Source: Paraconiothyrium sp. Pb-2020 | Taxonomy: Eukaryota > Ascomycota > Dothideomycetes > Pleosporales > Didymosphaeriaceae | Assembly: GCA_022419385.1 (NCBI GenBank) | Contig: JAJUBI010000008.1 | Location: forward strand, 992,001-1,056,000 | Direction of reading: 5' to 3' | DNA length: 64,000 nt | In this document: positions 33,104 through 44,000 of the stretch, one piece after another | Numbering within the stretch: position 1 is the stretch's first letter | Layout of the letters: the number at the start of each line of letters is the position of its first letter | Notes under the pieces: model-generated | Database searches by the model: none | What the model was told of the DNA's origin: nothing | What the model saw: the letters and a program-made list of their open reading frames with translations, nothing else | Program-made: the position numbers and the translations under genes

Positions 33104-34712
33104 GATGGTTCGAGGACGTACTGTACATGAGTTTGAAGCTGCGCAGCATGGGCTAGCTGTCCGATTCCACGCGCGCAGCATCCTCACTGGCGCTTGGCTG
33201 TGTACCTGCATTCGGCGTTTTGGTGGCCCAATTTCTTGCTGATATCCCGCAACCGCCCTGACCGGCTTTGTTTATGACCACGGCATAACTACTATTGCAA
33301 ATTCTGTCCTCGCGGATCTTCCCACATGGTGATGGTCTCTGCTCGGCTCTCACGAGTCAATCGATGGTACCGATACTGAGGGTCTTCCGAAATCCGACGG
33401 TTGCAGACCCACGAACAGCGTCTTCGCCGTTGCGGATCACGTCGCGCACGGCTAGACCTTCCGTCTGACATCATTGGTCCTTTGCTGGCAGGTACCTGCA
33501 TCGACGTGTTTGCATTCATCACCATTGCTAAAGTCTATCGACGCCAGTGATGTAGCAACTGGGACCGAGTGGCCTCAGGAAATCTCCGGGGAGATACTGT
33601 GGCCGCAGGAACAGGATTGATGGTGAAACCGACCCGCTTTCCGCGTGGGCTATGACAGGCGTCGCGGCGGAAGAAACGACTGAGGCGTCGCTTAAGCGGC
33701 AGCCGGACTGGGCAGCGCAGGGACGCTGGCAAGATTCGCATGCCGCTGGCGAGGCTCTGTTCTCCCGTTTGCCATGATGCGGCGGGCTTGTTGATGGTGA
33801 GGTGAGTGATCGACCCCGCTTCTTTGTGTGGCGCGGCGCTAGCAGGGATCGCCAAAGGGAGCTACCCCAGTAACGTCCCGCACGTCGACGTCATCTTGAG
33901 ACGAGGTCTGGCTACATCCTGCTTTTCGAGTGGCAGCGCGGCAAGGCGGCCTGTGATATCACGTTACAGCGGACGCCCAAGAACGCAGTTCCAGGGATGC
34001 GGCTCGCGATGAGCAGCGTCGACGGCGCGCATCAGCCACCGTGCCGTCGATCGGGCCTGGACTGCCTGCGCGGGAGAGGAGCTTGAGTCGAACTGGCCGT
34101 GTATCTGGAAGCTGCGGCCCTTGGAGCGAGTGCTGGACGAGGGAGGCGCGACTGGCCGTCTCGTTCGAAGGGAAGAGCGTCCTCGTAGTCCTGTAGCATC
34201 ATCACCGCATCTACGCGTCGTCCACGCTGCACCTCCAGCCCAGCCAGAAGCCCCCCCCCCCGTCCGATGCCTCCAAATTCCAGCCGGCATCGAACGGCTA
34301 CCTTGGCGCTGCCCGCGGCATGCAATCGTCGATTCCGGCGCGCCATCCCGGTCCCGCCACAGCACGAGAGAGGCAGCTCTCGGCTCGTGTCCCACCAACT
34401 GGCTCGCGTCCCCTCCTCTGGAGCTGACGCCCCGCTCGAGGCTGGTGCATGACGCAATGTTCTGCTCCCACAGCATGCCCCGTCGCACACGGTGCTCAGA
34501 ACGGCTGGCAAAACAGGTTCTCCCGCTCCATTCTTCGCCTCTTGCGGCGTGAGCTACCCCTGCTGTTGTACCTCCTACGCCAGCGCCCGTCAGGAGCTTC
34601 CCCCATACGTCATGTTGCAAATTACCGGCCCCAGCATGGCTGCTCCCATATATTCGTCCCCACCCATGCCATGCTGCTTCTCTCCTTCCAGACGTGACCC
34701 GTCAACTGATAT
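33104..34712. other. Intergenic, long C-rich leader of the LEA/DUF3659 gene
   Basis: 1.6 kb without a supported gene. The plus strand becomes C-rich from about 34200 to 34800 and includes a run of 11 C at 34251-34261, as in the leaders of other genes in the window. Arg/Ser/Pro-rich frames on both strands are composition artefacts. Confidence 0.45.
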
Positions 34713-37700
34713 ATGCCCCATACTCCATCCAGTTCCTACACGTACTACTCATTCCCCCCCACCCCCAACCGGAACTCCCCCCGTTCCCAACGTTCACGAT
34801 CTATTTCCAGTAACGCATCTGCTGCTTCGCAACGAACTTTACGAACTACACGAGAACCACTTGAAGAACTAGACGACGACACAATGCCTTCCCCCGCCGC
34901 AGGAAAGAGTGAAACCCCCCGCACTCCTACCAAGCTCGGACGGCCCAAGCAGGGTGCCCCCAAGCTAGGCAAGAAGGCAGACGACCAGCAGGAGCTCCGC
35001 CCATCTCAATCAGAAGCTACTCTGCGAAACACAGCAGAGGATGCTCCCGAAAATGTAGCAGACACCAAGGACCAGGCAGAAGGTCAGACAGAAGAAGCTA
35101 CCGACGACGCACAAGGCAAGGTTTCACAGGCCGGAGACGACCTGGAGCAGGCCGAGCCAAAGCCAATCGATGATGCCGAGGAGGCAGCTGGTGACGCCAA
35201 GGGCAAAGCCGACGATGTAAAGGACAAGGCCAAAGACACCGTGGAGGATGTCGAAGAGGAGGCCGAGGAGACCGGAGACGATGCGGATGACGCAACCCAA
35301 AAGGCCGGAGAAGAGGTCGAGCCCGATACCCAGGATACCGAGGACGACGCCACAGACACTGCCAGCAGGGCCGCTGAGAGCGGCAAGTCTGCTGGTCAAG
35401 GTGCGCTGAGCGGTGCTCGCGGACTCGCTGGACGAGCTCAGGGCTTGGCTGGCAAGGCCACCGACGATCCCCAGGGCGCCGCGGAGGATGCGGGCGAAGA
35501 CGCCCAGGATGCCGCTGGTGATGCCGCTGAAGATGCCGAAGATACTGCTGACCAGGCCAAGGAATCCGTCGAGGATACTGCTAGCCAGGCGAAGGACTCC
35601 GCTGAAGACGCTGCTGATCAGGCGACCCCCGATCTGGGTGTCCTCAAGGGCTTAGAAGTGGACGAGGAAGGCCTCATTCACGACAAGGACGGCAAACCTC
35701 TTGGTCGCCTTGTTGAGGGCGATGCTGAAGATCTCGCCGGCTACGCCATTGGCGATGATGGCGAAATCCTCGACGATGATGGTGACCTCGTCGGTCGCTG
35801 CGAGCTTCTCCCTGAAGCCGCTCAGGACCAATTGAAGCAGGCCCAGGACGCAAAGAAGATGCCCCCTCTCAGCATTCTCAAGGGACTCACGGCCGACAAG
35901 TCTGGCCAGATCCTCAACGAGGATGGTGACTTTGTTGGTCACATCGTCGAGGGTGACCCATCTGAAATTCAAGGCCGTGAATTCGATGAGAATGGCGAGA
36001 TCCACGATGATGATGGCAACCTGCTTGCCCGTGCTGAGCTCCACCCCGATGCTGCCGACCTTGTTGACCAGGACGAGGAAGGCGAAGGCGAAGACGAGGA
36101 GGAGGGCGAGGGCGAGGAGGGCGCTGAGGGCGCTGTTGAAGGTGCCGCTGACCAGGCTCAGGACGCTGCAGAAGAAGGCGCTGCTGACGTGGAGGATGAG
36201 CTTCCTGGTGTCGACGCTATTGAGGGCATGGAAATTAACTCTCAAGGCGACGTTGTTGACGACAAGGGTGACGTTGTCGGCCACCTTGTAGAAGGCTCCG
36301 TCACCGATGTCAAGGGTCTCACTGTTAATGACCAGGGTGAGGTCGTTGACGCTGATGGAAATGTCCTCGGCAAGGTCGAACTCGCCGAAGGAGCTGCAGA
36401 GAAGCTCAAGGAGTCCGCCGCCGGTGCCCTTGACGTTCGTATCTTGGAAGGCCTGAAGGTTAACAAGAAGGGCAAGGTCCTCGACGCTGAAGGCGAGGAA
36501 ATCGGCGAGCTGAAGGACGGTGAAATCGAAGACGCTGCTGGCAAAACTATAAACGATAAGGGCGAGGTCTTGGACAAGGATGGCAACGTCGTCGGCAAGG
36601 TCGATGTTGTACCTGGTGAGGCCGCTTTCGAGGCCATGAAGGCACTCAAGGAACGCCTTGGTGATGACCTTGGCGAGGGTGACAACGAGCCTGAACTCAT
36701 TGAGGTTACTCCCGACATCAACGAGCTTGAAGGCTTGAAGGTTAACAAGAAGGGCCAAGTACTTAACGAGGATGGTGAGCCGATCGGTGAGCTCGAAGAG
36801 GGTGACGCCAAGGAGTGTGCCGGCAAGAAGATCAACGACAAGGGCGAGGTTCTTGACAAGGACGGGAACGTCATCGGCAAAGTCCGCGCTCTGCCCCAGC
36901 AGCGCGAGGCTCCCGAGACCGAGCAGGTCGAGATCACGCCTGAGCTTGATACCCTTGAGGGCCTGAAGGTCAACAAGAAGGGACAAGTCCTCGATGAAGA
37001 TGGCGAAGTTATTGGCGAGCTCGAGGAGGGCGAGATCAAAGACTGCGCAGGAAAGAAGATCAACGCCAAGGGAGAGGTCCTCGACAAGGATGGCAACGTC
37101 ATCGGTAAGGTCAAGACTCTGCCTAAGCTTATTGAGCAAGAGGTCGGCAAGGCCGAAGACGCTGCTGAGGATGCCGAGGAAGCCGCCGAAGACGCCGAGG
37201 AGGCTGCTGAGGAGGCTGCTGATGAGGCTGAGGATGATGGCCGACCTCCCCTCTCAATCCTCGACGGACTTACTGTCAACAAATCTGGAAAGATCATCGA
37301 TTCCAACGGCAATATCGTTGGTGAACTCATTGAGGGTGATGCCAAGAAACTTTCAAAGGCTGGCATCACCTCCGATGCCGAAGGCCAGTTCTGGGACAAC
37401 AAGGGCAACGTCATTGGTCGTGCCCAGACCGTGCCCCAGGAAGATGGAGAGGAGGAGTCTCCTTTCGCTGGTCTTGAGGGTCTTGTTGTCGTCAAGGGCG
37501 GATATGTCGAAGACGAGAACGGCAACCGCGTTGGCCAAGTCGTCGAAGGTGACGCCAAGAAGCTTATTGGTCGTTCTGTCGATGAGGATGGAGACATCCT
37601 TGACAAGAAGGGCTCAGTTGTCGGACATGCTGAGCGTTATGAAGAGCCCGAGGAGGAGCCAGAAGAGGAGCCCGAAGCCATCGATCTTTCTGATCTGGAA

Positions 37701-39887
37701 GGGTTGACTGTCAACAAGCAGGGCAACGTCATCGGCAGCGAAGGTGTGCCAGTTGCTCGTCTCGTGGAAGGCAACCCCAAGGAGCTTGCCGGTCGCAAGC
37801 TCGACGACCAAGGGCAAATCTGGAACGATTCTGGCAAGGTCATTGGCCGCGTCGAACTTATTCCTCCGGAGGAGCGCGAGGCCAAGCCGGAAGGCCCCTT
37901 CGCCGGTCTCCAAGGCCTCCGCGTTGTTCAGGATGGCCAGGTTGCTGACGAGGATGAGAACATCGTCGGTCAGGTTGTGGAGGGCAACCCCAAGCGCCTT
38001 GTAGGTCTGGCTGTTGATGAGGATGGTGACATCCTTGACAAGTACGGCAATGTCAAGGGCCATGCCGAGCCTCTTGAGGAGGAGGAAGAGATCCCCGACG
38101 ACCTTTCCGTCCTCGATGGTCTTACTCTCAACAAGCAAGGCTACCTCGTTGACCAGAACGGAACACCGATCGGGCGTCTCGTTGAAGGTAAACTTGAGGA
38201 CCTCGTCGGCCGCAAGTCTGACGGTGAGGGTCAAATCCACAACGACACTGGCAAGGTTGTCGGCCGCTGTGAATTGATCCCCGAGAACGAGCGTGTCCAG
38301 CGCAAGGAGGGTCCATTCGCAGGATTGGAAGGCCTCCGTGTCGTCAAGGACGGCTTCGTTGAGGATGCCGATGGCAACCGTGTCGGACAAATCACCGAGG
38401 GTGACCCCAAGAAGCTCGTCGGTAACAGTGTTGATGAGGACGGTGACATTATTGACAAGTACGGCAACGTCAAGGGCCACGCTGAGCCCTGGGAGGAAGA
38501 GGAAGAGGCCGAAGTGGACCTCAGCGCTCTTGCCGGCTGCACTGTCAACAAGGCCGGCAATGTCGTCGACTCCGCCGGCACCATCCTTGGCCGCGTTGCT
38601 GAGGGCGACCCATCAACCATGATTGGCAAGAAGGTTGACGGTCAGGGCCAAATCTGGGACAACGCTGGAAACGTCATCGGACGTGCCGAGCTCGTCCAGG
38701 GTGCCTCTTCTGGACCTGAGGGACCATTCGCTGGCTTTGATGATAACAGCATTGCGAAGGACGGGACCGTTCAGACTCCTAGCGGCGACATCATCGGTCG
38801 CGTGATTGAGGGCGACATCAAGAAGCTCGTCGGTCACAAGGTCGATGAGGATGGCGACATCAATGACAAGAATGGTAACGTTATTGGTAAGGCCGAGCGC
38901 TGGGAGCCTGAAGAGAAGGAGCGTCGCATCAACCCCATGGCTGGTATGCGTGTCAACAAAGAGGGTGAGGTCCGTGACGAGAATGGCGATGTCCTCGGTC
39001 GTCTCACCGCTGGTGACCTCGGTCACTGTGCTGGTCTTGAGATCGATGACAACGGCTATGTCATCGACAACGACGGCAACAAGGTTGGCGAGGTCACTCT
39101 CCTCGAGAACATTCAAGAAGAGGAGGATCACGAGGAGACGGACGAGGAGAGGCAGCGCCGCGAGGATGCTGAGCTTGCCGACAAGATGGCCAACATCTGC
39201 CAGCAAACGCTTGAGCGTGTCCAGCCTGTCATGAAGCAGATCACCGAGGTAAGCTATCTTCTCATCGCCATATGGACAGACCACTGATTTCTCTTCTAGT
39301 ACATTGAGCAAGCTGATCGTACACCGCGTGATGAGCTCGATGAGGAGGAGCTTGTCAACAATGTCAAGCCTCTCATCATGGAGGGTTCCCGCATCCTGGA
39401 AGAGTGCAACGGTGCGCTGCGCGGTCTCGATCCCGATGGCCGTATCGCCGCCCAGGCTAAGGGTCGCTCTGAGACCCGTGATGCCACGCCCGAGGAGTAC
39501 CGTCTTGCCGATCTCCTCAAGGAGCTCACAACGACCGTTGTCACCACCATCGACAACGCGAAGAAGAAGATCTCCGACATGCCCCACGCCAAGAAGAAGC
39601 TCAACCCGCTCTGGTCCCTGCTCACCCAGCCTTTGTTCCAGATCATTGCTGCCGTTGGTCTGCTACTCACGGGTGTGCTCAACCTTGTTGGCCAATTACT
39701 CAACGGTCTTGGTCTTGGCGGTCTGGTCAATGGCCTACTCGGTGGCTTGGGCATCAACAAGCTGCTCGGCGGTCTGGGTCTAGGATCAGTCTCCGAGATG
39801 TTGGGTGGAGGAAAGAAGGACAAGAAGAAGGGTGGAGGCGCCAGCAACTTGCCGCTCGTCGGTGGTCTGCTCGGCAGCAAGAAATAA
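34713..39887 (+). CDS. Giant LEA-like / DUF3659 tandem-repeat protein
   Basis: Exons join(34713..39248, 39300..39887), 1,707 aa. Region 1 (1-105) is basic and Ser/Thr/Pro-rich. Region 2 (about 105-305) is acidic with LEA-like Ala/Asp/Glu/Lys 11-mers such as AKESVEDTASQAKDSAEDAADQA split over turns. Region 3 (about 306-1466) holds 15 DUF3659 units of ~63-65 residues, each with two short loops of the type LDKDGNVIGK and DEDGDI. Region 4 (after the 51-bp intron) is a helical domain (listed as DUF6987, from memory) and a hydrophobic Gly/Leu-rich C-terminus, LLLTGVLNLVGQLLNGLG and repeats of GGLG, ending LGSKK, which may insert into or lie on a membrane. Known homologues are annotated as LEA-domain proteins of unknown role. 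Acidic, highly biased codon use explains the long antisense frames. Confidence 0.92.
35629..39110 (+). repeat. 15 tandem DUF3659 units inside the LEA-like gene
   Basis: Units of ~63-65 codons. Units 4-6 (about 36439-37130) are nearly identical to each other (LEGLKVNKKGQVL... INDKGEVLDKDGNVIGK). Units 7-14 (about 37243-38910) alternate between an A type (LDGLTVNKxG, IWNDSGKVIGR, ending ELIP) and a B type (PFAGLEGLRVVKDG, DEDGDILDKYGNVKGHAE), so this part is a two-unit higher-order repeat copied about four times. Confidence 0.85.
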
Positions 39888-40748
39888 TCGCCTCGCCCAC
39901 ATTTCGTGAACGATGGTGGACGGGGAGTGTTGTTTCCGTATTGCTTTAGATTGTTTTTACTAATATTAGGAACGGATGAGTCAACTGCATATGATACCAC
40001 GCCCAGCCATCGCCTCCCTCGACACGATCCCTAGGATCGGGGGGTTCGAGTGTGAGTGGAGAGGGAGGTGGTGTCTGGATGCATAGGATTGGATAAACCC
40101 TGTGGGCACAAAATTTGCTTTTCTGTTTGATATTGTTTCCGCGATATTCTTTCCTATCTGGCCAGATGGAAGACAGGCTCTACCGACTCTCTTTAGCTAT
40201 TTCCTATGTCGCACACCGAGGTCTTGATGGCTTAGCAGCGGCGTTTTGGGGAATGCTTGTTGTATGATTAGTACTAGTAATGGATTATTACTCTAATGCC
40301 TTCACGTTCAAACTCCTTGACTTATTGTCTTTCTACACCGCGTCATGTTTGAAGTTTTGTGCTTTTATCATGCTTTTAACGACTTGCAATGCGGTGGTAC
40401 AATCCTGATGTGACCGTTTGGTGACTGTGTCACTCGCCTGTTGAACGTTGTGTTTGCTCTTGCCTACTATAATCGAGTCGCACCTGCGGCAGTCACAGTC
40501 CCCTTCATAGCCCATGTGCGCACTCACGCAATCAGCTCAAGCAGCCTGTCCCCAAATCCGTGTCCAAGTTCTTTTCATCACGCTCCATACCTGCCTATTC
40601 TCACTCAACCTCTCACGCATCCCATTGCCTCGTCGCCAAACACGGCACCAGACTAACGCAGAGGGCTCACGCAACATAGCAGACACGCGCCGAAGAAGAA
40701 AAAATCATTCCATCTTGGGCGACGTCACCTCACTACATCACTGACACC
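39888..40748. other. Intergenic, 3' flank of the LEA-like gene
   Basis: 861 bp with no supported gene. A short palindrome (GATCCCTAGGATC) lies near 40026. The last 250 bp are C-rich and probably the leader of the next gene. Confidence 0.45.
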
Positions 40749-41003
40749 ATGTCCGCCGCCGACATCGCCTTGCCTGTCCCTGCTCAACCAACCTGCCCCT
40801 TCCTCATCAGCACAACCCTCGACGCCTTTCTCTGGCAGATCTTCCCGGGATACCGCGCGTGCATCGACGATCCGGCTGCGAGCAGTATCAACAATGGGAT
40901 CTTGTGGGCGCTAGAGTATGCGCTTTGGGGCGTGGTGCTTGCGGGGGCCGTTGTGGGGATGGATAAGTTTTATGGATGGAGGGACGGTTGGAGGCAGCGA
41001 TGA
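40749..41003 (+). CDS. Small single-pass membrane protein, hypothetical
   Basis: 84 aa, single exon. The ATG is in a good context (ACACCATGTC). The N-terminus is uncharged and Pro/Ala-rich (ADIALPVPAQPTCPFL), then FLWQIFPGYRACIDDP, one hydrophobic helix (GILWALEYALWGVVLAGAVVGM) and a short basic end (YGWRDGWRQR). The pattern is that of small fungal membrane proteins, but I recognise no family. It follows the LEA-like gene on the same strand. Confidence 0.6.
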   Translation: MSAADIALPVPAQPTCPFLISTTLDAFLWQIFPGYRACIDDPAASSINNGILWALEYALWGVVLAGAVVGMDKFYGWRDGWRQR

Positions 41004-44000
41004 GGATGGTGACGGGGAAGGGAGATGAGAAGGAGGGTGGGGAGAGTGAGTGTATGTGTATGTGAAGGGGAAATCGAAGGGTCTTTCTGATCCGGTTGCG
41101 GTCCTGTGGTATTTGGTATGGCAGTGTCGCTGCGTGCGAGCGACTCTTGTTAGGACGCCAATATATCCACTCTGTTCTATTCAGCCAGTCTCTCTGCGGG
41201 GAAGGTGCTCGAGTTGCAGTGTCCTTCGAGTGAACGTATCCTGAAGGATAAGCGTCATTGCACGCACATCAGAGAGCAGGGCCGTCATGTTAAGCATTGA
41301 CAGTCTAGATCATGCTTGCCCTACATGGGAGGCGTCGCTGCCATGTGAGCACGATCTGCGTCCACAAACAGTACTCTGTATTTTCACCAGCTTATATGTA
41401 GACGAATGCAATCTGCTTAAGCGAAAGGCTCTTCACGGCCAGATTGTGATAAGAGGGCTAATATTGAAGTGTGGATGTTCTATATCATACTATATTTGGG
41501 TTCATGTCTGTGGATACAAGTGACGATCTGAAGGATGCGCCTGTAGTCGCCGATAGAAGCGGCAAAGAAGTTTGATTTGCAAAAGCTCGAACGTAGCAAT
41601 CGTACTCCGCTCGCGTCAGTGTAAGGTGCACAGTCGAGATACCCCAGGTCGTCCCGATCAAGGCAATGCCGGTTCCTGGCCTAACCCGCAAAAGGCGAAA
41701 GAATGCCGTGCGCCATGGGACGCAAGAAGCTCATCCTTGAGAGGCATCAAGCAAGTGGCATGAGCATCCTTACAGCGCCCATACGAGGCAAACTCTGTTC
41801 TGTCAGTCTGTGTGCCTCGGTTCATGCTATGGTTGCCGAGCGTTGGAGGACTACACTACGTTGTCTCAAGTCGGCAGTACAATTGAGGCCGATTATATTA
41901 CAGTAGCATACACTATACAGCATGCTGTGCGCTGTGCCCTTGGTTTGCCCACCTATACGAGCGAGCACGGGTGCCTCTAAGATCCCACGCAGAATAAGTG
42001 ACCGCCACGACTAGACGTCAGAAAGAAGGCATCTGGGCGCCTTCGTGCGTCTTTCGTAAGCGCGTGGTTAGTGGACAGGGATCATCAGTGCCTGGCCGAT
42101 TGTTGGCCAACAGAGTCCCATGGATAGTTATCGATAAGGAGTTTGGTAACTGACTCTTGCTCCTTGTTCATGGCGGGACCGGCGGAGGTTCCCCAAATTA
42201 GTCGCGATGTCTATTTGCACTTCAGACGTTACCTGGACTTCATCGAGATCGGAACCGTGATGGACTACCGGGATATGTATTTGGCCGTTTCATTTCTCAG
42301 CAATTAGCAATATATGCTGGCTTGGGACCGCGACACTGGGTGCGTTCCCAATTTGGGGGTCGGCGAGGCAGACACGCAGTTTGAGGGTTGTGCCTGTGTT
42401 GCTCCTGAATAGGAAGGCGGCAAGTGTTGCGTTATAGCCCGCTGCGCAAGAATTCGCAGTGTATGGGCAAAGCAGTTCGAGCCCGGTTCTCAGTCGTGAT
42501 GCAGGACCGCAGCAGAATGAAAGCATGCGAATGCTGTAGCTAGCATGTGCTGCCTAGGTAAACACCACGGCATTAATCGCGTGCAAGCGTCCGGGAACTT
42601 GGAAAGTGAGGGGATGCAAGTAAGCCGTGGGATGTAACCTTATTTGATGATTGTGATGAGCAATGGAAACTGATACGCTGCGATATAGGGCTGTCGATAA
42701 GTTTAGCCGGCTGCGTTTTGCGTTCCGAAAGTTGGGGTACGGTGCATGCTAGGGACAGTCATGTGACGCGAGTAGCACTTGGGCACAGAAAGCATGCTCG
42801 GTTACGCTGCAGGTGCCGGTAAAACGGCCAAGAACTCCTCACCGGCAACACGGGCTGGTCGGGATGTTCGGCGAGTCCGAGGGGAGCCTGTCCCGGATTG
42901 AGACGGAACTTATATTCGTATGTCGGCAGTTCAGTCTTAGCCATGGTGCATGTTGCTCTATTTGTGACGATGCCAGTACTTCTCAGCGAAGCCACCAAAG
43001 CAACAGACCTGATGCACACCGAGAGGTCTCTGTTGAGACAGCTCCGCTGGGAGATGCAAACCGCGTGTTAGGCGCCAGGCCCAACAGATTTACGGGGACA
43101 AGCGGGACGTGATGTTGGAGTGAGACCCAGCATGTACGAAGCGCGAAGTGGGATCTGCAAGCGGAGTTGCTTTTCAGGCGTCCGGAGCTGGACCGGGCTG
43201 GAAAAGCCCCCGAAGCTGTCCACACTGCTTGCTAAGCTGTGTGACCTGCGCAACGGCCGAACCGGTGCGGTGGGTACGAAGCGCATGGAGGCGGTGGAAA
43301 GCGAGATGAAGCAGAGCAGACTGTCCACGAGACCTGGGCGCACAAACGGAAAACACAGGTGGCTGGGAAATCGCGATGCTCTCTGTTGCCAGCTTGAGCC
43401 GGACGCGCAGCAGTGGAGGTGGAGAGATGGTGTTGAATACGGGTCCATGATCTGCAACCAGGCCCCGCTTCACCCTGCTCGCCCACGGACGCTGCAAACT
43501 AACTCCAAGGTGCGCATGGGCAGCGCTCTGGCGGTGCGGCTCTGGTTCAAGAGTTCAGAGCTGCATGGAGAGAGGCCGACATGGTATCCTCCTCTGAGAC
43601 GAAGCCGAGACAGCAGCTGGGCCAACGACGAGGCCAATACGTAAAAGGCAGTGGGGAGCTAGCGCAGGCGCGATAGAGGCAGCGCGTCCAGGAGCCGTCG
43701 GGTGTGGGAGGACAGCGACATGACAATGCTCCGGGGCTGACGCATGGCTGTGCGACTGTGATGGAGAGTGGAGTCAGAAAGTTTGCCGTCGCCCAAGGAC
43801 GAGACGGACGGCCGTGATGGGGTGTTTCGGAGCAGCTTGCGATGTGTGGGAGCGGGAGGTGCGCGCTACGCAGCCGTCTCCGCCGGCCCCAGACGGTCCA
43901 ATTTCAGGGCAGATGCCCAATGGCGAGGGGACGTGGGCGGCAAGGGCAGCGGGCGGAAAAAGCACAGCATCACAGTTGGCTACGCGCCCGTAATTCGCGG

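Noticed and set aside
35652..38480. Antisense ORFs of 495, 454 and 288 codons inside the LEA/DUF3659 gene
   Set aside because: They mirror the repeat units of the sense protein and result from biased codons (Asp/Glu/Gly/Lys) that leave the antisense free of stops. Their products are repetitive Leu/Val/Ser strings without independent domains.
35923..39783. Sense-strand alternative-frame ORFs in the same gene
   Set aside because: Low-complexity Arg/Ser/Thr/Met products from shifted reading of the repeats.
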